DNA from: Brachynemurus nebulosus
Lineage: Eukaryota > Arthropoda > Insecta > Neuroptera > Myrmeleontidae
DNA length: 64,000 nt
NCBI GenBank assembly: GCA_035578155.1
Contig: JAPWDM010000002.1
Location: 38,987,437-39,051,436, forward strand
Direction: 5' to 3'
Each line of letters begins with the position of its first letter. The first letter of the stretch is position 1. Of this stretch, positions 26,376-38,109 are shown piece by piece. The notes beneath the pieces are model-generated. The model was not told the DNA's origin, searched no databases, and saw only the letters and a list, made by a program, of their open reading frames with translations. Made by a program: the position numbers and the translations under genes.

Positions 26376-26659
26376 AATTATTTTGAATATTGGACAGTAA
26401 GGCTCAACGTAATGGTAAACTATTAATTAAATTTTACTGTGCAAGTGGATCAAATAGTTATGAATTATAGTTATTTAATCACAAACAAATCAATCAAACT
26501 TTCCAATCTTATCTAAATTTTTTTTTATCAACAACAACTCAATCACATTTTATTTTAAAAATGCTTACTTTTTGAGTTTACCGTACTTTTTCACTTGACC
26601 TAGTAGTGTACTTCTAAGTAGTTTTAGAATTAGTTTATTTAAGGCAATTCAACTATTTT

Positions 26660-26770
26660 AACGAATTTCCGAAAGGAAAATTTAGCTGTTACAACAACTG
26701 TCATGAAACTTGACCTCAGGACTATGCTTGAAATTTTTCACCAGAAACCGAAAATAATACCGATTTGCAA

Positions 26771-26813
<43 letters not shown>
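26660..26813 (-). repeat. Family A repeat half-copy ending in (TA)n
   Basis: It begins 'acgaatttccgaaaggaaaa' and includes 'ctgtcatgaaacttgacctc' and 'agaaaccgaaaataat'. It stops at the TA run 26778-26813; the other half is absent. Confidence 0.75.
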
Positions 26814-26817
<4 letters not shown>

Positions 26818-27240
26818 AGAGCACCAGTAGCCGTCACTGACTCAATAGCCGTCAAGTTTCAGTAAAATGATAAATATTAAGATATTATGCAAGCATATAT
26901 TTGTAACACAGATAAAGCAGACAATTTGTATCACTTCTTGACAGAGTGTCCCCGTCCAATCATACCGAATTCACTACATAGCCAAATACACATTGAAAGA
27001 TATTACTCAAAATAACAATCATCTAAAACTATTAAACATTGAATCCAAAGAACAAATGAATAATTTTTTTTTCTACATTTTGCCCTGGGAGAATAACCCA
27101 TAGAGCGAGAAACTTAAAAAATTATAAATAAGAATTTATTTTGTTACAACGTCTTCCTTTAAATTACTGAATATTTGTTATTGATGTTGTTATCTTTTTC
27201 ACTAGAGATATATTGTTAAATGTTATTTAACACTTCTTGA
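26813..27240. other. Possible TA-flanked element end, otherwise unclassified
   Basis: Directly after the TA run it reads TAAGGTAAGAGCACCAGTAG and 'ccgtcactgactcaatagcc'. This recalls the start of the mariner-like elements at 49163 and 63613. No partner end was found. Confidence 0.3.
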
Positions 27241-27287
27241 TAACACAAGAAGTACATAATTGTTAAATCATTAAGCTAAAATTGTTA

Positions 27288-27596
27288 GGCCCGGCATACA
27301 CGTTACGGTATACCGGAGAGGTATACCTGTACAGGTAAACTGCAGCGGTAATTGAAAATCAGTATTTTCTACCTGCGCAGGTATGTATACCGCAGCGTGT
27401 ATGTGAGTCAAACAACACCTACACAGGTTTGATTTCAATTGTTTATACGCTTTCACTAATCATGAGTAAAATCTGTGCAGTTTACCTGTACAGGTATACC
27501 TCTCCGGTATACTGTAACGTGTGTGAGCTCGTTGCCTGTACAGTTTACCTGCACAGGTTTATCTGTGCAGGTATACCGTAACGTGTATGCCCGGCC
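27288..27596. mobile_element. PIF/Harbinger-like palindromic MITE
   Basis: Ends GGCCCGGCATACACGTTACG and, reversed, GGCCGGGCATACACGTTACG are flanked by TTA on both sides (27285-27287, 27597-27599), the 3-bp duplication of PIF/Harbinger. The interior is packed with palindromic 'gtttacctgtacaggtatac' units that read the same on both strands. Confidence 0.8.
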
Positions 27597-27599
27597 TTA

Positions 27600-28045
27600 C
27601 ATGATACTGTATAGGTATTCTTATGTTGTATTTATGAAAAAGCTCAATTGCCAGTCGATGTTCTATACAAATTGTATTTAAACATTAATAAAATGTTGAT
27701 ACATATGTTGTTTATGCAGAAAGTATTAATGAATCGAATAATTGTGCTGAAATGACAATTCCGCCAGTGGCGTAGAATATAGGAGGAGTTAACCTTATTT
27801 GTGACTAGTTAGAAAAATCTTATTTAACATAGTTTAGTATGGTTTACGGTACCTACACATCCTGCCAAGTATGATGGAGATACGTCAAATAGTTTTAAAG
27901 TATTGGGAAAAAATAGTTATTAAATTTTTAAATAAAACACTCGTAGCTTAGTAAAGAGCAATTTTATCTAAGTGGTTGGGGTTGAATCTTTATATTCTGA
28001 GCCCAGGAATCCTCAATTTAAATATTTCCAATTATTAATGAAACA
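27600..28045. other. No recognisable gene
   Basis: AT-rich unique sequence between two repeats. Confidence 0.4.
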
Positions 28046-28048
<3 letters not shown>

Positions 28049-28133
<85 letters not shown>

Positions 28134-28262
28134 AATTTTGGCGAATCGGCATCATTTTCTGGTGACCTCAAAATAAATTTCTATTATAGTCCCGAGCTCA
28201 AGTCTTCCATGACAGTGGCAGTAGTAGCTGAATTTTTCAGTTGGAAGTTCATTAAAACATTT
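28049..28262 (+). repeat. Family A repeat, right half
   Basis: (TA)n at 28049-28131, then 'ctcaaaataaatttctatta', 'agtcccgagctcaagtc' and 'catgacagtggcagtagtag'. The left half is missing. Confidence 0.75.
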
Positions 28263-30042
28263 GAATAAAATAATAAAATAAAAATTTAAAATATATTTAG
28301 CAGTACACTACCAGCTCAAATGAAAAAGTATAATAAGATTAAAAAATAAATAATTTTAAAATAAGAACATTACATCAAAACAAGGTATTGAAAAATTATT
28401 ACTAGCTGTACTCGGGACGTCGTTTGCGTGAAGCGTTGGTATAAAATCAGTGAGAAATATATATTATATGTTTAGTATAGTATATATAATATATTGGTAT
28501 TTAAATCGCCAACTATCTACAGTATCAGTAGCTACAATTTTCCAAAAACATTCCATGTACAGATACGGTCTCGTTACAATTTTATGATATGTGTATTGTC
28601 TATATAGATTAGTAATGCACTGCATTTTAAATATAATCTTATTTATAAGAACTGAAAATGACTCATTTCAAAAATAAAATTTTGTAACATACATAAAAGT
28701 TATTATAATTTCTACTATCCTATTTCAATATATTAGATAGTAGATCTTGTGAGAGATAGTTATATTACGAGCTTGTCTGATACATAAATTAATGTGAATG
28801 AGTTATTTTCAGTTGTCGTTGTTTTCACTATAAGTAATAAATATATTATGTACTTGGAATTTATTGATTGTTTTTTAAAGGTTTTTTGGATATAAATTTA
28901 ATATTTTGCGGGTTTTATTGGTCTTATTATATCATACGCATCTGTTTAATCATAAGCTTAACCTTTCGCGTATTATAAAATTTATAAATAATTAGTCTCT
29001 TTGTCAAAACCACTAGAATAATATGAACATGCCATATTTAAGTTTGTAGTCTTTTAATATCTGGGTTTTAATATATGGGTTATAATACTATTATAATTAT
29101 ATAGTAATTAAACTTTATGTCCTTAAAGAATTACGGTCAGATTAACTGTTATTTACGAAATTAAATTTCAGACTTTTTTTTAATTGCTGTTCATTTTTGT
29201 TAGTAGAAGCTCTAATAGCACATTAATTTGCTAACCCGTCAGACGTCAGAAAACTACGGTCGGCAGGCCAGATCTGACCCACCTGCTGTTTTTAATCCGG
29301 TTCGCCAATTAATATTTTGTCTTTTTTAACTTTAATAATGTTTTTTGATGGTGAATTTTTTGAATGAATACTTTTAGTAGAAGATAGCTAAATAAATTAT
29401 TTAAAGTTTAAAGAAATGGGTTAATTCAAATTCTAGAATGATGATACGATCTACTAAAATCACCTGCATGGAGAGTTACATTTGCATTGGAAATGTATAC
29501 CTCTAATACGAAAAGATATTTTCAAAAACATAAAATAAAGATATAAATTTTCAAACAATTTTATACCAAGCGAAGTCAAGTTTTAGTATTATAAAAAGAT
29601 TATCTCAAAATTCCATTTTGTTATATTTTATTAAATTTTATTAAATTTTTTTAAACTTAAAAATAAATATAGTAACCTGACGAAAATTAGGTGCTTTAAA
29701 TGTACCTATCATGTTTAATAATTAACCTTTATGTAGTCAAAATTATTTGTATCCCTGGCAATAGAGGGCTGTGGGTCAGAAAACAAATATAAGCTGTTAT
29801 TGATAAAAAAAAAGTTTAACTACGATTGAAACATTTGGTTAATTTATTTGCAATTAAACAGTTATAATTTTGAACTGTTTGTGTGAGCCTTACTGTACTA
29901 TGCTTCGAAACATTTGAAATCTTCCAGTGGTGTGATTGTTTACGCTAACAAGAAGAGTATATCAAGTACACTGTTCAAATTTTTGTTGAAATTTTTGTTA
30001 TCTAGTGATTGCTATCTAGCGAATATTATTTCGTTTTCGAAA
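28263..30042. other. Mostly unique AT-rich sequence upstream of the HTH gene
   Basis: No gene is seen. About 29240-29310 has a slightly GC-richer 'cggtcggcaggccagatctg' block that could be a decayed element end. Confidence 0.35.
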
Positions 30043-30162
30043 ATGCCGAAATCTAAAGTCATTTATGAGGAAATGAATTCCGTGATTTTAAAATTGATAA
30101 ACTATTTTACTTTAGAATTGCAAAATGGTGGTCCTTTGATTCCTTTAACTGCCGTACAAGAG
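30043..30162 (+). CDS. HTH gene exon 1
   Basis: 40 codons, phase 0 at the donor GAG|GTAAAT. Confidence 0.6.
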
Positions 30163-30435
30163 GTAAATATAAAATTTTTGCAAATATATTAATTTATTAA
30201 GTAACACTCATGATTAATTTTAACATTTTAATTAAATACAATATTGCGCGCTTTTAGAGAGTAGCTTCAGCATTAGATTTAAGTATATCTTCAATTGCAA
30301 GAGCAGTTCAAGTGGCAAAAAAACCAGCTGAGCCTAAGGAACGCAAAAAAAGAATGTGTCCCAAAACTACCGACTGCGATTCAGTTGTAAAAAATGACAT
30401 TATGAGGACCATTATTTATGATATGCACCAACATG
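30043..30435 (+). CDS. Helix-turn-helix N-terminus of a DDE-transposase-like protein (two exons)
   Basis: Exon 1 (30043-30162) starts ATG CCG AAA and ends CAAGAG|GTAAAT. Exon 2 (30258-30435) follows CTTTTAG and ends CATG|GTATGT. The joined 99 residues read MPKSKVIYEEMNSVI, then GGPLIPLTAVQE at about 29-40, RVASALDLSISSIARAVQ at 41-58, then a basic KERKKRMCPKT stretch. 'Long hydrophobic helix, G-rich PLIPL, RVA.A..IS.S...R' matches the N-terminal helix-turn-helix of proteins annotated in many insects as DDE-superfamily endonuclease or transposase-like. The catalytic DDE part is not visible downstream in this window. A weak third exon, 30669-30694 after TTTTCAG, would end the protein at about 108 residues with VEKCNFVP and a stop. 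It could be a domesticated DNA-binding remnant or a dead transposon copy. The earlier in-frame ATG at 29914 lengthens the frame by 43 residues that do not look conserved. Confidence 0.6.
30258..30435 (+). CDS. HTH gene exon 2
   Basis: 59 codons plus one base, from CTTTTAG|AGAGTAG to CATG|GTATGT. It carries the recognition-helix part of the motif. Confidence 0.6.
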
Positions 30436-30699
30436 GTATGTGTCGTCATTGTAAATTATCTGGATACTTTTTAGAAATTTGACTTATAATATTAGATATT
30501 AAAATAAAAGTATAACATTTTTCTAAACATCATTTTATAACATCAAAAAGACTGTGGACAAAAAAAACTGAATAATATAATTATTATAATACTAAAGTTA
30601 GTCATAGCACACTTATTAACATCATAACTTAATTGAGTAAGTAATAACTATTTCAAAATACTTTTCAGTAGAAAAGTGTAACTTTGTTCCTTAAATATG

Positions 30700-31080
30700 T
30701 TGAAATTTTATTCTAATTGCTCAATTAAATTTTTAAATTACATAATTAAGTATTTTTATTTACTGAACTAAATTCACCACAGTATAGATCCATTACTGTA
30801 TAAAATTTTGTATTGTGCCAAGATCTGCGAAAGATGAAAGTGACGTTAAAATGATTTTCCGGGGCCTTGGTGCCTTGAAGGGCCTAAAATAGAAACAATT
30901 CTAAAACTGCTGGTCTAGGTACTCATAGTAAGTTCTTACGGTGCGGAAATTACCCATGCTAATAAAATATCAAGATAGTTATTTTAGAGTCATTGGGCGA
31001 GCAGGGTCAAGTGCTATAAATAATTGATTTTGCACAGAATTTTGGAATATATGATTAAATTGACCTATAAATTTTACCTA
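30700..31080. other. No recognisable gene
   Basis: I looked here for further exons of the HTH gene and found none convincing. Confidence 0.35.
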
Positions 31081-31084
31081 TAAT

Positions 31085-31250
31085 TCAGATAATTTTATGC
31101 GAATGACACCGCGGGTCGCAGCTAGTTAGTATTAATTTAATTTTGTCTGTCTGTCCGTCTTTAAATCTTTTAAACTCGCCAGTAATATCTGTCCGTCTTG
31201 AAATCTTTTAAACACGCCAGTACTAATAAAATTTGATTTTGATAGTATTT
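31085..31250. repeat. Retroelement 3' fragment with short tandem duplication
   Basis: 'gacaccgcgggtcgcagcta' resembles the common insect LINE/SINE tail ending in 'gcagctagt'. It is followed by a duplicated unit 'tgtccgtctttaaatctttt' / 'tgtccgtcttgaaatctttt'. Confidence 0.45.
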
Positions 31251-31887
31251 AATTGAACTGGCAGTCCTAAGCCTGTGTAAAGTGTGAAGGAAAGATTTTT
31301 GAATAAAACAAAAATTATTTTATGAAATTCTACTTAGTGCATTTGAGTCCACACTAGGTAAGCGCCTTTTTAACTCATGCAGTTGTTCCCAGCACTATGG
31401 AAGAAAATGATTACATGAGACGAAAGTACACTAATAATTTATATTAATAAAGTAAAATTTTCGCAAAGTAATTTATTTGCTATTATGAGCTGAATTTCCA
31501 CAAAGTCACGCTCACAATCAAGGCCGTGGACTAGCAAAAAAAGCTCCTTTTATATTCTCCCGGGCTCCCTACCGATAGCTATGAGCCCGCTCATAAAGCA
31601 AAAGTCCTTTTCCGATGCTGCAACCCCGACTACCCCCTCTTGTTGGGCCTGCAACACAATTCTAGACATTTTTAGGGAATTACTTCCGTTAAAATAACTA
31701 ATGATTCATCCTCAAAATTGACACTTTGACTTACAAAATCTTATTTAAAATAAAGATGATAAATAAAGTTGATTATATCAAAATTGTAAATAAATACAGC
31801 AGTACAAAAAAGAAATTGAAAATATTTTAACAGTGTACTTTTAAGATACATTATTTATACCAATACCTAGATGCGCATATCATTTAT
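31251..31887. other. No gene; contains a GC-rich element fragment
   Basis: 31500-31660 holds 'gagcccgctcataaagc' and the 'gttgggcctgcaac' end related to 15685-15765. The rest is unclassified. Confidence 0.4.
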
Positions 31888-32195
31888 TAAGAGCAACTTT
31901 TGGCAGACAACTCATTATAATTACGTCTTCTTTTGGAGTGTAATTAAAAATAGGTAACAACGTAAGTCGCCTCTTAGTAAATAATTCATATAATTATCAT
32001 TCATACTTCAATTGTTTTGGTTTAATTAGGTTGGATTAAATTATTATATTATCTTTTTCTAACTCGTAATATTGAATAGAGAAGAAATTTTTTAAGGAGT
32101 GTTAATAATTTTGTATTCAATTATTGGTGTAAAATTCATATGATGTCACTCTGAAGGGTTGAGTTTATTTATTACGTAATTGTCTAAACATATTA
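31888..32195 (-). repeat. Distant inverted repeat, right arm
   Basis: Reverse counterpart of 26045-26375, 5.5 kb away. Confidence 0.8.
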
Positions 32196-32851
32196 ATCGG
32201 ACGATACGTAAATAACCTCAATAAGAATTGTTCAGAATGAAAATTGTTTATATTTTATACAGAATGAAAACATTATACTCGTATTATTAAAGAATCATAA
32301 GAGTAAACAAACACTATAGCGGAATTCTATAATTTACCAAAATAAAACTTAATTTTGGCGTGAGACACAACTGTGCTTTACTTAATACCTGCCCTGGCAG
32401 AAAATTAGTGAAAAATCGGAAGTAGTTTGAAAAGCTTTAAGTAATTTTTTTGCCGATCGCACCAAATAATTGTGTAAAATAGATAATTTGTAGGATTAGA
32501 GGCGGTAAGAAAGCCAGTTATCTACAGACGGTAAATCCGCCACTGTAAATATGGCAACTGAAAGGATTAAGTATTTAAAAAAAAATCAAATCATTTTATA
32601 ATTTATTTGATAAAAAAATTAATTAACATTGAGCTAATTATGAAGTTTTTAAAAATAGATTGACTCCACCCTAATATTAAGGCAAGGTGACAAATCGATC
32701 TCTTTTAATTTTAAATTACTTCTGTATATATTAACTTAAATAAATTTAATCACATGCTAAATACACAGTAAAATGTACCGCCAAGGTTATAGGTAAATGT
32801 ATTATCAGTAATTATGAAAATCACTTTCCATCAACAAATAAATTCTATTAG

Positions 32852-33012
32852 ATTACGAGTCGACTTTTGAATTTCACCTCCTTGTCAAGTAGAATACAAT
32901 AAAATTGATTCCCTTCAAGTTTATTAAAACAAATAGACAACAACTGAATTAAACTATATGTTCTTGCTAACGGGGATGGGATGAAACTCGAAAGTCGACT
33001 CGTAATCTTCTA
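32852..33012. repeat. Short foldback element
   Basis: 'tagattacgagtcgactttt' at the left is mirrored by 'gaaagtcgactcgtaatctt' at the right. The interior has no coding content. Confidence 0.65.
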
Positions 33013-33820
33013 ACTTATTTATTAGTGACAACTGACAAAAAAAAGATTTTCATATTTCTAGTACGGATTGTCACAAATTATAACTAGGTACCGGGTTTCT
33101 TCGGACAGGTCAGAACCGTACTTATTTCAATAAAATTTTACAACTAAATTACATTAAATTATGCACATTTGAATGAATATAATTGGTCAAAAATTACATT
33201 TTTCACCATTCAGAATACTAACAGCATTTTTTATTTGACGAAAGTAAGAAAATTCAAAAAATCGGAAAAAATTTTTGTAAAATATATTGAAAAGTTATTG
33301 AATATTTAGACGATCCACTATAATAGCTAAGACGTACGATTTACTAAGATTTTTTATTATTGAAAAACAAATTTTTAACAAGCAACTATACTTCTATCTC
33401 TCAAATCTTCTATACTAAAACTATATAAAACTATACTTCTATTTCTCAATTGAAAACAATAAAAAAAGATGAATTTATTTAATTTAAATGACATGTCGCA
33501 TAAATCACATACATAATAAACAAAAATACTTTTGATAGTCAGTTAAAACTACAGTGGCATTTTTCAATTGTGCAGGTAATAAATAAAAGAAAAAAAAGGA
33601 TGTTTACATAAAATACGTATAAAAATACGTATATTTGGATACACATATGTATGTGTGTGTATGTAACTTGTGTACGTTGTTTTTATGAAAATATTTGGAA
33701 CTTTTAGTCACATTGAGTGCAATATGTATACCTGCATATGCTAAAGACGAAACTGTCTGATCCCAAAGAAATCCGATAACTTATTATAACATTCAAATGT
33801 TATTGCTTTACTACTAACTA
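33013..33820. other. No recognisable gene
   Basis: AT-rich unique sequence; a short GT-rich patch lies near 33645-33665. Confidence 0.4.
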
Positions 33821-33824
33821 GCCT

Positions 33825-34088
33825 TTACCCGCGTGGTGTTTAAACTTTAAAATTATGCCATTATGTTAATAAGTATACTTACATCATTTCACAACTGAGA
33901 GTTACTATTTGTTTGAGGAATTTTCCCACTAGAATAGAATGTTTACCCGGAGCATAACCATGTCTGTTTCCCAAGCTATCTCTTTGCAAAGTTTTAAGTT
34001 GATTGATTAAGTTGTTGAGGCGTGAAAGCAAGAGAAACAAACAAACAAGCAAACTCACTTTCGCATTTGTAATACTAGTAAGTATATT
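33825..34088 (+). repeat. LINE/SINE 3' fragment
   Basis: 'cctttacccgcgtggtgttt' and, at the far end, 'aaacaaacaaacaagcaaac' then 'ctcactttcgcatttgtaat' and 'actagtaagtat' form a tail that I know from many insect retroposons. Confidence 0.55.
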
Positions 34089-34282
34089 TGACTCAAATAT
34101 GTAACTAAATTGCGAAATAATTTTTGAACTTAAATATTAGTCAAGAATCGAACATATATGTATATAGTTACTCAAATCCTACAAATTAATATCAAGTGCA
34201 AAAACGTGAAACATGTTCAGTCTTAATTTTCTTCTGCTAAAATTCTTCCGAAAATTTTCTTGAAGTCTAAAACGGATCTAAT

Positions 34283-34471
34283 CAGGGCCAGATTTACTTC
34301 TAAATGCCGCTCTAGGCACCATGAAAAATACCGCCCCTGCCTTTTGTAAAAAAAATTAAACTTTTCCTTTTTTTAGAACTTTTCCCTAAAAAAATTAGTA
34401 ACGAACAAAAAAAAAAAAAAAACCGCCCCTAGACCATGGCCTAGGTAGGCCTAGTGGCTAATCCGGCCCTG
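34283..34471. mobile_element. hAT-type MITE, 189 bp, perfect 8-bp duplication
   Basis: Ends CAGGGCCAGATTTAC and, reversed, CAGGGCCGGATTAG. The duplication GATCTAAT lies at 34275-34282 and 34472-34479. Confidence 0.92.
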
Positions 34472-34749
34472 GATCTAATTGCATGTTTCTAATAAATGTT
34501 ACATCCGAATTATTAACAATTTCGTAATCCAAATTTAGCATTCATTTCATTTTTAGCAAGGATAGAAACACTAGATTAGCAAATTGAAACTTCAACCTAA
34601 AAACATAGACATGTCCCACATATTCAGATTTTTTTGCAAAATCACTTATGCTAATATGTGAAATTTGAAATTTGCTATCATGTCCCAAAATATTTATTTC
34701 CACAAGAGAAATTAAATATTTCTCTCACGTCTAGTCTACTACATACATC

Positions 34750-35459
34750 TAGTGATGAGCAAATGCAATACCAAGACCAAGACTGTCAACAGGGCCGGAC
34801 CTAACCTAAGTGGCGCCCCGGGCAGGGTCAAAAGATGGCGCCCCTGTAGAAAAAAAGATTTACTTTTCCCTGTCAAAAACAAGTGACGAGCAAAAAAAAA
34901 CCGTCACATGCCTTATTTTGGCGCCCCCCACAACATGTCGCCTGAGGCACGTGCCCCGGCTACCCCCCTAAATCCGGCCCTGTCGGCGCCTCTCATAATT
35001 TGGCGCCCCGGGCGGTTGCCCGGCTTGCCCGCCCCTTTATCCGGCGCTGACTGTCAAGTCTTGGTCTTGGTCTTGGTCTTGACAGAGTAGTTTGAGTCTT
35101 GGTCTTGGTCTTAGTCTTGCAAAATACAGTCTTGGTCTTGGTCTTGGTCTTGGTATTGTTGAAAAATCTTCCACTTTCGTGCATTTTTTTATTAGCAAAT
35201 TCTTCCCTTCTAAAATCAGAATTTTTACTCTTTACGGTATCCTTTTTTTACGGTATCCTACGGTAATTAGGTATATTTTCAAACTATTAAAATATTTTAG
35301 CAAGAGTCTTGCTTTTTTCTTGGCCTTGCTCACTTGAGTCTTGGTATTGGTCTTGCAGCCATACTTATTGTCTTGGTCTTGGTCTTGGTCTTGGTCTTGT
35401 ATTAAAAATGCAAGACCAAGACAAGACTGCAAGACCAAGACAAATTTTGCTCATCACTA
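34750..35459. mobile_element. hAT-type element made of subterminal CTTGGT arrays
   Basis: Ends TAGTGATGAGCAAA and, reversed, TAGTGATGAGCAAAAT. The duplication CATACATC is perfect (34742-34749, 35460-35467). Most of the element is arrays of CTTGGT (35060-35155, 35337-35400) with the inverse CCAAGA at both ends. A second hAT element is nested at 34790-35049. Confidence 0.9.
34790..35049. mobile_element. Nested hAT-type MITE, 260 bp
   Basis: Ends CAGGGCCGGACCTAAC and, reversed, CAGCGCCGGATAAAG. The perfect duplication ACTGTCAA (34782-34789, 35050-35057) lies inside the host element's CCAAGACTG text. The interior has repeated 'ggcgcccc' motifs. Confidence 0.92.
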
Positions 35460-35885
35460 CATACATCAGAAAATACAAAAGTCCACAACTTATATGTGGA
35501 ATTTTGTTGGATAAGGCAATTTATTATATGCGTAACATATCTATGGTCTATGGATTGTGGTCAGTATACTTACCAGAAGAAAGTTTTTAAAGGTAGTCTT
35601 ACTTTCTGTGCACGAATTTTATAATTCTGACAATTGAAATCGAAATTTCACATAGAACTTACTCCAACATCAAAATTATATTACTTAAAATTACGTACTT
35701 TGTAGGCAAGCTGCGAAGCTCGAGTAATGCGCTCTAGTGGCATTGTTTATCATAATTGGCGTTTAACGTTTATAGTTACTAATGTAAATGTAATAAGGAT
35801 ACAATGGTCTAATTTTAAAAGTACACAACTTGTCTATACCTTTCATACTTTCTACTAAATCCATTCTTAATTTTTCTAGGCGTTG
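35460..35885. other. No recognisable gene
   Basis: Short spacer between two mobile elements. Confidence 0.4.
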
Positions 35886-37067
35886 CACAGTGGGGCCAAA
35901 TCCCAAAAAGCTGGCCAAAAGTCAAATAGAGTTTAAGTTCCGGTAATTTCTAGGGTCCGGCAGTTTCGTGGGTTAGGTTGGATAAGAGTCCGAAGGTTGA
36001 ATTTTAGACTTTAGCGCACTTTCTCTTTTATACCTGCTACTGTAGGACAGTTAAAAGGCGACTTTCAATCGAGGTAGACGCGTCGTGCAGTAAACAAGTA
36101 TTTCAACAATATGTTCAAGAGAACGCCAAATCTCTAAAAATCAATCGATTTCAATATTTAAAAATGGAATCGATAGCTGAAAATAAGTAGAAAATCATTA
36201 TGTAACACAAAAACAACGAATCATCAGTACAAAAATAAACGAAAGATTACAACAGAAAATTTTAAACAAATAGAGGAAAATTTATAACTTCTACAGACTT
36301 CTGCGATTTGACCGATGGCATATTGTAGATGGAACTATTATTGAATGGAAAAAATTAAAACTAGCTGCCTCTATCTGTCTTTGTGCCATTGGTGTGAGTT
36401 CTTGCAATGTAAAACATAGTTTTCTGAATTTCGTATACATTAACGACGTGGAATCATTTATTTTTTCTAAACGTTAAAATTTAACTCTTTTAAACAAACC
36501 ATATGGAAGAAGATTTTTTGTCTCAAAATGCCGGACTTTTTACTGCCAAGTGATAAGTACAATAGATAAGGTTACAAAAAAAAGAAAAAGAAAAAAAAAT
36601 CAAAGATTCCAACATCAAAAAAAGTGAACCTTAGAAATTTACAAAATATAAATTATACTAAACTATGTTGATAAAATTTGACATAACTTAGAATTATACT
36701 GTATTTGGGAAAATTTGTCACAGATGGCGGCACCTGTACCAGTGAATATGTACATATACCAGCATTTTGAGCCGCCGTATTGAAGGACAAGTTAATTCGT
36801 CTTAATCATTTAAAGAGTTAATTGTATAATCCTTTTTCGTAAAAGAAAAACTATAAACAAATATAAAATAATATAAAACGATAATGAAAATGAAAAATTT
36901 ACTTAAAAAACTTAAAAAATTATTACTAAACTAAAATTCTTGACTGAAAACTAAAGTGACTTCGGGTTCATAATCAGCGACTCCGAAAACCCCGAAGTAC
37001 TGACTTTCAACCAAATTTATAACGTTTTCGATTTTTGGCTAGCTTTTTAGGATTTGGCCTCACTGTG
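35886..37067. mobile_element. Transib-like non-autonomous element
   Basis: The ends are CACAGTG, 12 nt (GGGCCAAATCCC), AAAAAGCTGGCCAAAA and, reversed, CACAGTG, 12 nt (AGGCCAAATCCT), AAAAAGCTAGCCAAAA. The 5-bp flanks are CGTTG and CGTCG, a near-duplication. Transib elements, relatives of RAG1, are known for CACWRTG ends and 5-bp GC-rich duplications. About 1.18 kb with no open frame of note, so transposition would need a protein from elsewhere. Confidence 0.7.
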
Positions 37068-38105
37068 CGTCGTCACCGTACAGTAAATAGTTTTTTTATT
37101 TCATTTAACTTCTAATACCACAGATGAGACAGATGAAGCCTACATATAAAAAAGTGTGGTCCGAAAGCTGCAATAAGTTGCATTTTATACTGCTTACTAA
37201 CTAGTCGTCCATCGGCTCTACAAAACTACAACCATTGTAAGTGGTGGCCACAGTGGTGGCTGTTGATTGTTACATCATGGTAACATCATTAGTAGCAGAT
37301 ACATACATACGGTTGTTCGAGTGTATGTATCCAGTCCCACCTTGTACCTCGATCACATTCATAACAAATATCACACATACTAACATCCACTATACTACAC
37401 ATTCTTCTATACTTTTTGACTACACATACAAACACCAACTCTAAATATGTATATAACCATAGAGAGTGGGGAGGCTTCGCTGCCAAGTTTGATGACGTTA
37501 AATTCTGGCGAGAGCCGGAATGCTAACTATCATATACATAGTAGTTTGGTCCCTTGTCTAGTACTAACTAGTAACTACTATGAAATGGTATAAGTACCTT
37601 AACAAGTAAGCAACGATAAGAACGTTGTCAAGTCACAAGTGCTTGATATTAATTTGTCCTATAAATTGAAATGTTATGTATGCAAGGCCGTTATGATCAA
37701 TTTTTTTCTTAATAATTTTTTTTGTAATTATAATTTATTCTATCTATTAGGTGACATAATTGTACGTATGGGCGCATTCCATTTACTTGCAAACAAGTTT
37801 TACAAATTGATATTTTCAACTTGTGTTTAAAATACCTACTACGTACTTCAGCTAGCTACACTTTATTTAATGTATTAGCAAAATCTATGTTCTTATTCGT
37901 CATTTTAATTTATTCTACCTAGCAAATTTATTGATTAATTATTAATCAAAGAAAGAATATCAAATTCTTTCTTAATGTGATGAGCCCAAAATTATTAATT
38001 TGAGGAAGATAAAAGCTTAAAAATATCTTATAATTTTGCCCTATTTAATTTTTTTAATTTTACTAGCTGAGAGGGCCTAGTCGAGAGGGATTGAATATTT
38101 GCAGC
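37068..38105. other. No recognisable gene
   Basis: 37241-37486 has overlapping short frames on both strands with no domain. The remainder is AT-rich. Confidence 0.35.
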
Positions 38106-38109
38106 TTGA

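Noticed and set aside
35060..35400. (TCTTGG)n as an interstitial telomere repeat
   Set aside because: Insect telomeres are typically TTAGG; here the array is inside a hAT element with its own ends and target duplication.
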